Shown here: positions 53,514-64,000 of the stretch, one piece after another
Layout: each line of letters starts with the position of its first letter
Position numbering within the stretch: the first letter of the stretch is position 1
Source of the DNA: Pelecanus crispus
Lineage: Eukaryota > Chordata > Aves > Pelecaniformes > Pelecanidae
Length of the DNA: 64,000 nucleotides
NCBI RefSeq assembly: GCF_030463565.1
Contig: NC_134662.1
Location: forward strand, 5,185,001 to 5,249,000
Direction: 5' to 3'
Made by a program: the position numbers and the translations under genes
Notes under the pieces: generated by a model
Seen by the model: only the letters and a program-made list of their open reading frames with translations
The model's database searches: none
Told to the model about the DNA's origin: nothing

Positions 53514-53755
53514 CTGACCCCGAGCTGCCCGCGTGCGTCCAGAGGCACCGCACGGTTCCCCTGGGTAGGTCTGCCTGGAAACCCAGCCCTGGAGCGTTAT
53601 TCCAGCCTCCTGCCCTGCTGGGTGAGGGCCAGGAGATTTAATTTGCTTGAAAAGCCTGTGTAAGTCTAATAGCTGCTTAAAAAGCCAGTCCCGGTCCTGC
53701 AGGGTCCCCTGGTGAGGGGTCTCTGGACTCTCGCCCAGTAACGTCTGCTTGCTCG

Positions 53756-53761
53756 AGTAAA
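53756..53761 (+). terminator. CERS1: candidate CERS1 polyadenylation signal (AGTAAA variant)
   Basis: AGTAAA is a known weaker variant. It is followed at about 25-35 bases by a GT-rich element (cagtggttttcc). It is the best candidate before GDF1, but weak. Confidence 0.35.
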
Positions 53762-54057
53762 GAACAAATACTTTCTGCTCCCTGCAGTGGTTTTCCAGGC
53801 AGCCCCAGCCCTGAGCAGGGTCCCCGCGGCTGGGCTGGGCGGTGGGCCTGCGTGCTGGGAAGCCCCGTGGATTTTGCAGCCCCTCAGACCCAGGCTGTCC
53901 CGTTGCTCCCCTCTCCTCTCGCGGGGCCGGGACCCACCGCTCCTGCGTGCTCCCCAGGGAGCCAGGCTCCCTCCCGCCCAGGGACAGCAGGCAGCGGAGC
54001 GGCGTCCAGGGCGTCCATTCCAGGCATCAGAGGGTGGTTAATTGTTTTTTGGGTGTG

Positions 54058-54077
54058 TTTTTTTTTTTTTTTTTTTT
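54058..54077. repeat. T20 run
   Basis: Twenty thymines followed by a CTT-rich stretch; a simple repeat between CERS1 and GDF1. Confidence 0.85.
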
Positions 54078-54781
54078 CTTTTTCTTCTTCTTTTGTTTTT
54101 GGCCTGTCATATTGATTCAACTCCAGGCTCATTGTGTGAGCCGTGGGGAAAGTTCCTCGGTAAACAGAAAGCAAAATGTGACTTGGGCTGATGGAAACTG
54201 TCCCAAGCTGTGGCAGGATCCGTCACCTTCTCGCTTGTCATCGCCTAGCGGGGTGTCCGAGGGGGTGCGTCTCAGTGCTTGACTTTGCTTGACAGTGCGA
54301 TCCTTGGCTTTCAAGCAGGATTTGCAGGGAGGAGGAAACGAAGGAAACCGATATCCTGATATTTGCTCAGTCGTAGCGGAGTTGGGGCAGCGCCGGTGCG
54401 GAGTTGGGGTAATGGTGGCCCCTAGTCAGCAACGCTGTAAAATGGAATTTTGTAGCGCCGGCTTGGCCGGGCGTCCCCATTTAGCTGGGTACCTCGCTGG
54501 CCAGCGCTGGGGGTGTGTAACGTCGGGGTGCTGCCCGCCGTCCCGCTGTGATGGCTGCAGCGGGGCCGTGCAAACGGGGCGGCCGCGGGGCTCCCTCTGC
54601 CTGGCCGGGGGTGGGTGCCGGGGGCTTTCCGTGCCTCCATGCCGGCCCTGGGGCTGCGTGTCTCGTGGGCACGGCGGTGCGTGCGGCGGGGAGCTGAAGT
54701 GAGGGTTTGATGATTTGGTGTGCTTGGAAGTTGATGGCCTTGAGAGAGAAGTGTTGGATGCTGTGATGGAGGAGGGGGGGT

Positions 54782-54803
54782 AAAAAAAAAAAAAAAAAAA
54801 AAA
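54782..54803. repeat. A22 run
   Basis: Twenty-two adenines between CERS1 and GDF1, just after a G7 stretch. A simple repeat. Confidence 0.85.
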
Positions 54804-55098
54804 GGCAAGCTGATTTGGGAGGAGGGAGCAAGAGGAGAGCCCGATCTGTGTGTGCCCCTGGCGCTGGGTGGGATGTCCGCGGCGGATGGGAGCGGTGCTC
54901 AGCTTGCCGGCAGCTTTGTGTGGGGAAGAGCGGGCTCTTCCCTGCCACCAAGGACTTTGTTGTTGGACCTCGACGGTGTGGAGACGTGGGAGACGTTGTA
55001 GGAGCTCCGAGGGAGGAGAGCTGCTGCCCTCCTGCCGCGCAGCCTCAAAGGGTTAACAGGTCCCGGGGGGAGCCTGGAGCGATGCTTCACACTCTCTG

Positions 55099-55237
55099 CC
55101 CAATCCTGGGAATCCCTCTCTGCTAATTAAGCACTGACCAGATCAAAGGCTCCAATCAGGCAATCAACACCCCCTGGCCCCTGTCTTCAGGTTGCCAGCC
55201 CAGGCCGCTCTTTGTCTGCAGGAAGGAGAGCGAAGCA
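55099..55237 (+). promoter_or_regulatory. GDF1: GDF1 proximal upstream region with TCF/LEF and CCAAT sites
   Basis: AGATCAAAGG at 55140-55149 matches the optimal TCF/LEF site. CCAATCAGG at 55152-55160 is an NF-Y-type CCAAT box three bases later. Another CCAAT lies near 55100 and a TAATTA homeodomain core at 55124-55129. A CTCAAAGG, a weaker TCF-like site, is near 55046. The GDF1 ATG is at 55238 and no TATA box is seen. The layout suits a Wnt-responsive promoter, as reported for chick Vg1 in the posterior marginal zone, but function here is inferred. Confidence 0.55.
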
Positions 55238-57421
55238 ATGCGGCCTCTCCCCGCGCGCGCCGGCGTCGGAGCCGGCCTTGCCTGCGCTCTCCTTAGCGCG
55301 GTTCTGGGGATGGAGCTAAGTCTGCAGGAAAGTTTGCTGTTAAAATCCTTGGGTTTGAGCACCAAGCCCAGCCCGAAAACCCCCGTTCCTGTGCCGTCGG
55401 TGCTCTGGAGGATCTTCCAGAGGAGAAGGATACTGCCTTCTACAAACAAAGACCTGGTGGATGCTTGTAGGGTGGAGGAATTTAACGTCCCTGGGAACAT
55501 CATCCGTGTCTTTGCTGACCAAGGTACAGAAGCGCCGTGGTTTGGGTCCTGCCTTTTGGAAGCCCCTCTGATCTCTGGGCTGGGAGACTTCGCCCCAGTC
55601 CTTGCTTTTCCATCTCTCGTAGGTAGGAGAGGCTGGAGGAGGACAGGGCAGGGGCCGGAGTCGGGCTCCAGGAGAAATCGCTGCTCTGCAAACCCTGGTC
55701 CCTCTGGGTGTTGCAGATAATTATTTGCAGTTTAGAAATGAGTCGGTAGACAAGGCAGCGGGTGAGGGTGTGGAGCTGTGTAAGGCTCTGTCCCGGAGTC
55801 GCCTAATGCAGTCCGGAGATGCTGCTTGACCGCGGGGCTCGCCGTGGTGGTGACCCCTCGCCTGGGCAGCGGTCACGCCGCTGGGGCGCAGCGAGCGAGA
55901 CCAGCACCCGGCTTTGGGTGGGGACGGGATGCTCGGCCATTTGGCTGCGTCCCCCCCTCCTCCTTTTTGTCCTCATGCCTCTGGCTGGCCACGCGGCACA
56001 TCTGGCTGCCTCAGCCTGTGGCCTCTCCGAGCCGTTCTCAGTTCCATGGGAATTGCTGGGTCGCTGTCCCCTAGGTCTCAAGACGCCACGGAGCTCCCTT
56101 CTCTTGTGGTTCCGGGTTTCCAGTGGAAACCTAGGGCTGGCGAAAACAGGCAGCTTCCCAGCTCCTGAAGTTTGCTGCTGTTTGCCCTCTTTTCCCCTCT
56201 GTCCCAAACAGCCGGCACCCACACCACCTCCCCTGTCCTGGGGGGAGATATTTACAGCTGGGGAAAAATAATGCACCAGGATGTTAAGTAGCATCTAGAG
56301 GAGATGCTGGAGTGGCTGGAGCGTCCCGGTGCCGCAGGCTGGAGCCCAGGCTCGCATTTGCGCCTCCAAACCTTTCTGAAGGCCATGCCATCGGGCTGAT
56401 AGCCCCTACTGCAGCCTTGTCGTCTCGCTCCAAGGACTGCGGGCGTGCGTGGCTGCCCGCCTCCGTCAGCCCCATCCTCCTCTTGCTGTGCAGCCAAGAG
56501 CTTAGGCTGGAGCACTGGGAGGCTGATCCTGCTTGCTGTAACAAGGGTTCAGCCACCACCACCTCTATTTCTCCTTCTTTGTCAGGCCACTTCATTCATA
56601 ACGGGCAGCCCCAGAGCTTGCGGTGTCTGCAGAAGCGTCTGTACTTTAACCTCTCCGTGCTGGAGGAGGGCGAGAGCTTGACGATGGCTCAGCTGGAGAT
56701 CAAATTCAGCCACAACTCCTACCACACCTCCAGCCAGGGGCAGGTTTTTGAGCTGAGGCTCTACCGAACCACCCAGGTGTCCCTCCGGGGGATGCATTCC
56801 CACGAGCACGGCCGAAAGCTGCTGGTGGAGCGCTCCTTCGCCCAGCTGCACAAGTCTCTTCTCTTCAACCTGAGCGGGGTGGCGAAGGACTGGAGGACGT
56901 ACAGCAGGAATCTGGGCTTGATCCTGGAGATCTCGGTGAGCGGCGGCCACGGTGCGGCGGCCCTGGCGAGCGGCGGGCTGCGGAGCCTCTGCGCCAGCAT
57001 CGACTCCTTCCTGGACACCTCTCTTCTGGTGGTGAGCCTCAGCCGGCAGCAGTGCAAGGCTTCCAGGAGGAGGAGAAGCGCTCACTACGCCCCTGTCACG
57101 CCGAGCAACCTCTGCAAGCCCAGGCGGCTTTACATCAGCTTCAGCGACGTCGGCTGGGAGAACTGGATCATCGCCCCGCAGGGCTACATGGCGAATTACT
57201 GCCTGGGCGAGTGCCCCTTTCCCCTGACAGCGGAGCTGAACAGCACCAACCACGCCATCCTCCAGACCATGGTGCACTCGCTGGACCCGGAGGGGACGCC
57301 CCAGCCCTGCTGCGTCCCCGTCAGGCTCTCCCCCATCTCCATCCTCTACTACGACAACAGCGACAACGTGGTGCTGAGGCACTACGAGGACATGGTGGTG
57401 GATGAGTGCGGCTGCAGATAG
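55238..57421 (+). CDS. GDF1: Growth/differentiation factor 1 (Vg1), TGF-beta ligand, complete, 2 exons
   Basis: Exons 55238-55523 and 56586-57421 encode a 373-residue preproprotein. A hydrophobic signal peptide ([13 protein letters not shown]) covers about residues 12-24. The prodomain carries [21 protein letters not shown] and [14 protein letters not shown], which match frog Vg1 closely. A furin site RRRR at 256-259 frees a mature ligand of 114 residues beginning SAHYAPV. The mature part has all seven cystine-knot cysteines, including adjacent CC, with blocks [27 protein letters not shown] and the ending DECGCR, plus an NST glycosylation site. The intron position in the prodomain is that of the Vg1/GDF1 family. 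Vg1/GDF1 pairs with Nodal to signal through activin receptors and SMAD2/3 in mesoderm and left-right patterning. Avian databases sometimes name this gene GDF3 or cVg1; the place after CERS1 supports GDF1. Confidence 0.95.
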
Positions 57422-57481
57422 CGGAGCGGCGGGGGGAGCGTGTGCCGTGGGGTCCCGCCTGAGGCGCTGATTGATTGATGG

Positions 57482-57487
57482 AATAAA
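57482..57487 (+). terminator. GDF1: GDF1 polyadenylation signal (AATAAA)
   Basis: A canonical AATAAA 60 bases after the GDF1 stop, followed by GT-rich sequence (gtgtgtt, gtgctggtgttc). It implies a very short 3' UTR. Another plus-strand AATAAA at 60025-60030 could be a distal site. Confidence 0.75.
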
Positions 57488-57514
57488 TCCAAGTGTGTTA
57501 AATCCCCTCTGTGC

Positions 57515-58096
57515 TGGTGTTCGGGGAGGGTCCCATGCATTGAGTGTCGGCGCTCCCCCCGGGCTGCCCTTCTCCACGAGCAGCCGGGGCGGAGGGCTGG
57601 CACGAAGGGATTGTCGCTGGCGTCGTGACTGAGTAATAGCCGGGTGCTTGGCCCTCCAGGTAGCCGTCTGCTGCAGCCAGCAGGCTGGTACGGGATTATG
57701 ACCAAGTCTGATGCTGGTTGTCTGTTCCCTTCTCCACGGGCGCCGGCGGCACCAGGCTGTGAATCCCAGACCCCCTCCCATGCTTGGCTGAGCTGCTGCT
57801 GGTGCCAGCGAGGCACCCGCTCGGGAGAGCAGCAGCAGGGCTTGTGCTTTTCGGCTAAATGCTGCAGCTTGCTTAGTGCAGAAAAAGAAATGGCTTTTAT
57901 TTTTTGCTGAAATGATGCCGGTGGGTCCCTGCTGCCTGGGTGCAGGGTTCGGCTGCAGCACGGCAGCTCCCATCCCGCTGCAGGAAGGGTATGGTGTCAC
58001 GGCACGAGCTGCGCGACTGAATCCCTTCCCACGGCGGAGCAGGGGCTGGTGGAGCGTGGGTTTCTCTTTTGCTGCAGGAATGCAGGCCTGAGCTGT

Positions 58097-58133
<37 letters not shown>

Positions 58134-60100
58134 TGTGTGTTGGGGGGCAGGGTGTACGTGGTTTGGAAGTGCTAGGTGGCCAAATGCAGCTGCGGAGGTT
58201 TTGTCCGAACCGGCCCGTGGGAGCTGCAGGGCAGGTTGCTGCATGATGGATGGATGGTTTTTGGCTGAGGAAAGAAAAGGTAAAGCGGGGGGGGATGCGG
58301 TGCCCTGATGGTGGGCACGGGATGGTGCAGGGGAGTCGGTGGCATCTTGTTCCCTCCCAGCCCGCTGTGTCAGTATTTAATTTACCTCATTTGCAAATTG
58401 ATGAGACCAGCGTGTCCTGTGGCCGCTGCAGGACCAGGCTGAGCCACGCTGGAGCCAGGTGGCAGCCGAGCATCAGGCAAGGGCAGCGCCGCACAGCACA
58501 GCCGCGTTACAGCCCTGACCCATCAGGCACCCATTCATACAGTTGTGCATTTCGGGGTTGGTTTGGGTTTGGTTTGTTTTTTTTTTTTTTTGTTGTTGGC
58601 TGTAGTACTCAGCCCGTTGCAGTAGCATGACCGTGCTCGGACCGCATCTGTTTAACGCCACTAACACGAGCTAGCGGCGCTGTGCGGCAGGGACCCAGCT
58701 TTGCCCCATCTCTGAGCAACGGTGATCGCCCACAGCGGAGCCGCCGCTTCCCTCCCCCTGTTCCGCAGGCGGGCTGCATGTTCTTACAGCAGCTGGAGGC
58801 TTGAACCCCTGGCAAAGCTGCTGTGTTGAACAGTCTGCCCCTGGGCTGGGGTTCAGCTCCAGCCCTCCCAGGTGAGGCTCTCCTACAACACCTGCAGCTT
58901 TGCTTTTTATTTTGGGGCAAGGGGGGAACAGAAAACAAATCTGAGTTAAGACTTGAATTTTTTGTGTTTTTTGGTTTTTAATGTGAATCTGACAACATAG
59001 CGTAGATTATTTTTTGTTGTTGTTTTTGTACCAATGTTGTATTGTCTTCAAGGTCTGATGAAGTATTACCAAGCTAAGCTGGGCCTTATCCCTCCAGGGA
59101 AGTACTAAAGGTTTAACCACTGTTGGCTTTGCAGAGAAAATGTCTTCCTGTCCTCCGTGAGCGTTCTCACTAACACCCCTGAACTGTGTAGCTGAAGGCC
59201 AAGCCTGGAGTAGCTCAAGTACCTTAGCTGTGTAGCATACTACCTGTTTTCACATCCCAGTGTGTTTTCTGACAGCGCCATGGACTAGCAGAGAGCTCCA
59301 GGGCTGCTTTACTCCAGCAGCTGAACAAGAGCAATGCTGAAACCCATTTCAAGTACTTAAATGTTTTAAGGGCTTAGAATAAGACTTAACTAAAGCTGTT
59401 CTTTCTAATTTAAGATGGGCAGGATTAGGAAAACCTTTAAGTATTATGGCTTTTTGTACCTGTGCTGTGGAGTGGGTACAGTAGGCTGCTTACCCAGCTC
59501 TCCAACATGAGGGAGGGGGACTGCCCCCCTCCATCACCCCTTCCAAGCGCTAAGAGCCTGGGGAGCAGCATAAGGAGGTAGGTTACAGCAGTGAGCAGAC
59601 ACGGAGACAGCCCTGGAGTCGCTGTCATGAGCTTACACGCACAGGGTGGTGCCAGGACCAGGTCTAAACACTGACACTGCATTTCAGTAGCTGCTGAGCC
59701 ACTCCTGGGACAGCCAGGGTTGTCTCAGGGCCCACGCCGAGCTTTGCTGAGCAACCGCCTGTAACACAGGTAAACGCCATGTTCATGGTTACCGCAGCGC
59801 AGGGGATGTGGAGGGAGGAGATCTTCCAGGCTGGACTGGTCGCCTCCGGAGCCAGCCCTTCGTCACTCCTGCGGCTCCCCCCGCACAGGCTCAGGATAGG
59901 CCCCTTTGAGCCAGAGGAGGGAAGGGGGTAGGGCATTTAACAGAGTTTTCACAGTTCATTTGCTTACCCATGTATGCTATGCAGACACCACACTTTTGTA
60001 CTAGTCTGTGTTAAAAAAAAAAGTAATAAACGTGGAAGTTTATACAATCAGGCTAAGTTTTAATGAATGTTGCATGGTTTCATCATTGAAAGTTAGGGGC
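57515..60100. other. intergenic spacer between GDF1 and UPF1 3' ends
   Basis: The two genes converge here. I see no exon chain, RNA gene or recognisable transposon. A T34 run lies at 58098-58131 and another T-rich run near 58577-58591. The AT-richer part from 58900 to 60030 looks like UTR-type sequence and could belong to a longer transcript of either gene. Confidence 0.5.
58098..58131. repeat. T34 homopolymer run
   Basis: Thirty-four thymines downstream of GDF1. A simple repeat of uncertain true length. Confidence 0.9.
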
Positions 60101-60104
60101 CACC

Positions 60105-62618
60105 TTGAATGCAAGAGCTGTTTATTAATATTTTTTTGATGACAAACAGGTTTAAAACAAACTGAGACAAAATCAAAAAAGAGTAACGCCGTGCTAGCAC
60201 TGATGTCTGGGTTATAAAACAGAGTAACTGCTACAAAGGAAAAAACCAGCACAAAGCAGAGGCAAGCATTCCCATCAGTGAAATGAAGGGGGTGAGGGGA
60301 GAGGAGGGGGTTACTTTACTTAATGGATTGCATTGCACAGAGGGTTACAGCTTAAACCTATCGGAAAAGTCTATGCAACTATGCAGCCTACAGAAGGAAA
60401 AAAAATTAAAAAGCCCTTCGGCAATGTTCATAAATAAAACAGTCCATCTTACAAGGAAGGAAGGTGGCCTGTGTCTCCATTCTTTCACATTTTAGAAGTC
60501 TAAACTCTGGAGGCTTTTTATGAGAAAAGAATGGTTTTCATTTCTGGAAAGTTTCTTTTGCAGTTCTTGAACTACGTTCGCTGCAGGACTGAAAGAAAAT
60601 TTTGAACACCTGTTCCATGTTTATGTGCACGCTACTCACGGTTTGTGGGTGTGCTACACCAGGTCTGCACTGGGGGAGAGACACTCTTGAAAAACTACAG
60701 CAGATACAGGTTATGAAAGCGGGTCAACGATCTACAGAAAGGACAGTAATGAAAGGGCTTTCCCCCCCAGTTACAAAAAGTGGGTTTTACATCATTTAAG
60801 TACATTCATATGAGAGGTATTTTGAGTTCCCCCCCAAAAAAAAGACTAGAAACACTTGGAGCCCTTTGAGTATAAAGCTAACTTAATTCAAACTTTAAAA
60901 ACACCTAGGTTAGTGAATCACACTCTACTGTTCTTTGCCAATTGGGAGGTAGAGGTTAGTCTAATTTAGGGATCTGATAAAAATGGGTCTGTAGGAATTT
61001 TAAATTCTCTGCGCTGTTTCTAAAAAGGTTTAGACAGAAATAAAATGCTCCCAGTGTTCCCATATGACTTATTTAAGACATGGGTACAACTTAGAAATTG
61101 GATGGCTTCTCTTATGTGCTGTTTTCAGTTTTGACTTCCAGCTATTTCTCAAGCCAGCATTGATGGCACAGCCGTGTCCACTACCTGAAAAATAGGCTCC
61201 GGGTTTGGTTTTCAACACCTGAATCTTTCAGCTATCTGCATTAATCACCGAAGAAGCCACACAAAAGCCTAACCCATTATCTCGAATTATACCCAGCTAT
61301 CAGAGGCCACCTTCCAACAACTGCCTGCTTTGTCCATTTTCCCAACCTGCTTCGGTAACATTGTAGAGTCTTTACTTCAAAACCAATATAATCCCCAGTT
61401 TCCACTACTTCTTCCCCAGATCTGAGGGAGCAAGTAAAGCAGGCCTGTTAGCATCTTTTCCTCCAGGGCCGAAGGGCACAGGAACCCATCCCCTTTCAAG
61501 CACAAAGTTCATCTTACAGAAAGGCTTGTTTTTCACAGAGTAGAGTCCAGACAGTAGCCAATTAAAGCATACAGAAAACACTTTGAAACCCTCCTCCCGC
61601 TCGAGCGCGCAGGCTCCTTTCACTCTAACTGCTATCCAATGTAGGAAGAAGAGGCTGATTGCTGCAACTTTTAATCACACTGAAAGTTCTCAAGGTTGGT
61701 GCTCTAATTTAGTTTTAAACTTTTTGTAAGCTTCTCAGAACAAGGATCTCCCAGGTCCACCACTAAGAATTCAGAGACAAACTTCTAAAAATTCAGTGCT
61801 CCTTTGAAAGAATCTCTTTAAAACCACCTTGTCACAAAAGACCCGTTCAGAATGTGGGCGACACGATGACACTAGGATTTCAGAGCCAGTGTTGGACAAC
61901 AAAACCTGCATCTCAGAGTTGAGCATCAGCTATGTTCCGCTGGATTTCTGCTTGGCTTGCTGTCACTTAGTCAGGAACTCTCTCTCTCTCTTCTCAAGAT
62001 ACTCTGCTTCTAAAATGTAAACAGTTTCTGCTAAAATATAGTACCCCTTTAAAAGGAGAACAACTCTGAGATGAGGGTTTTCCTCTCCCCATCTGCTCTG
62101 AAAAGTAATGCCCTGCTCGCAAAGAGAAGTATGGAATGAAGTGAAACCTGCTTAAGGCCCTTCTCTCGAGCTTGTTTGACTGGGGGAGCAGGGACTCAGC
62201 TGACCACTCATTTCAGGGTGAGTTGCCTTCCCAGTGAGGCGCCAGCCAGTCCTTCGGTGCTCTCTCTCCTCTCCGGTCAGTCTCCTTGTCTCAGTGAGCT
62301 AGCAGTGGGCTCTCTCGCGCGCGCTCCTTTCTCTCTCTCTCCTCTCCGTTGGTTGGTTTCTTTCTCCTGTTGCTCTCACACAGTGGTGCTTCAGTTTTAG
62401 CAGTGGAAAACAGGTATCCATTTTATTTTTTTTTTTTATTACCCAGAATAAAATGCTGATGAACTAAGCTCCACACAAGCTTAGCTCTTCTTCCTCAACC
62501 TGAAAGCAAGAAAGCAAAACAGTTGCGTTAGGAATGTCACTCTTAAGACAGACATTGTGTTCATGAACTTAAATCGGGGAGTAAGAAGCAGAGGAGTGAA
62601 CCTCAGGTGCCTTACACT
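60105..62618 (-). other. UPF1: UPF1 3' UTR with a probable 116-base intron at 62500-62615
   Basis: Three bases after the UPF1 stop the minus strand reads AGT|GTAAGG, a strong donor. About 116 bases on there is a branch-like CTAAC, a long pyrimidine tract and TTTCAG|G at 62500-62502. A 3' UTR intron from 62615 down to 62500 is therefore likely. The remainder is AT-rich UTR with CT microsatellites (61979-61994, 62305-62345). The distal end rests on the AATAAA at 60121. Confidence 0.55.
60121..60126 (-). terminator. UPF1: candidate UPF1 polyadenylation signal (AATAAA on the minus strand)
   Basis: TTTATT on the plus strand reads AATAAA on the minus strand, in the context TATTAATAAA. Minus-strand sequence beyond it includes a GT-containing stretch (caaggtggcc). 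It implies about 2.4 kb of 3' UTR. A nearer TTTATT at about 62424 could give a very short alternative. Confidence 0.5.

Positions 62619-64000
<1,382 letters not shown>

Larger units (their letters stand above)
52900..55090 (+). other. CERS1 3' UTR and CERS1-GDF1 spacer
   Basis: There is no coding exon between the CERS1 stop and the GDF1 start region. I find no AATAAA or ATTAAA on the plus strand in the whole 2.3-kb interval; the nearest variant is AGTAAA at 53756. The interval holds a long G tract, a T20 run (54058-54077) and an A22 run (54782-54803). A CERS1 transcript could end at the variant signal or read on through GDF1. Confidence 0.6.

Noticed and set aside
56582-58000. Minus-strand 472-codon open frame opposite GDF1 exon 2
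   Set aside because: It is an antisense shadow of a GC-rich coding exon; composition is Arg/Ala/His-rich with no domain, and GDF1 on the other strand explains the sequence fully.

Overview
The window is vertebrate nuclear DNA, almost certainly from a bird. Every gene is split by GT-AG introns. The proteins read as close sauropsid orthologues of human genes, introns are short, GC is high in patches, and an intron holds a fragment of a CR1-type LINE. The gene order HOMER3 - DDX49 - COPE - CERS1 - GDF1 - UPF1, with alternating strands, is the mirror image of human 19p13.11 and matches what is known of chicken microchromosome 28. I assign the species no more closely than Aves (or a close sauropsid).

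Layout. 1-6.2 kb: probable first intron or 5' flank of HOMER3, no exon seen. 6.2-16.7 kb (+): HOMER3, eight coding exons, lacking only the tiny first coding exon. 16.7-26.1 kb: HOMER3 3' UTR and a gene-free interval of about 8 kb with simple repeats and one CpG-dense patch. 26.1-32.26 kb (-): DDX49, complete, 13 coding exons. 32.26-32.50 kb: compact bidirectional promoter. 32.5-38.0 kb (+): COPE, complete, 10 coding exons. 38-40.8 kb: intergenic, ending in a GC-rich minisatellite just upstream of CERS1. 40.8-52.9 kb (+): CERS1, complete, 7 coding exons with an 8-kb first intron. 55.2-57.4 kb (+): GDF1/Vg1, complete, 2 exons. 57.5-60.1 kb: intergenic. 60.1-64.0 kb (-): 3' UTR and the last three coding exons of UPF1, which runs off the right edge.

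The genes form no single pathway. HOMER3 is a postsynaptic scaffold, DDX49 a nucleolar RNA helicase, COPE a COPI coat subunit, CERS1 an ER ceramide synthase, GDF1 a Nodal-partner TGF-beta ligand and UPF1 the nonsense-mediated decay helicase. The functional couplings suggested by the sequence are the shared DDX49/COPE promoter and the CERS1-GDF1 tandem pair, which is dicistronic in mammals.

The observations most worth checking are: the nested higher-order minisatellite at the CERS1 promoter; an optimal TCF/LEF site beside a CCAAT box about 90 bases upstream of the GDF1 start; paired RFX X-box motifs in CERS1 intron 1; the absence of a canonical polyadenylation hexamer between CERS1 and GDF1; and a probable intron in the UPF1 3' UTR whose donor lies three bases after the stop codon. 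I found no undescribed enzyme system, CRISPR array or viral element.
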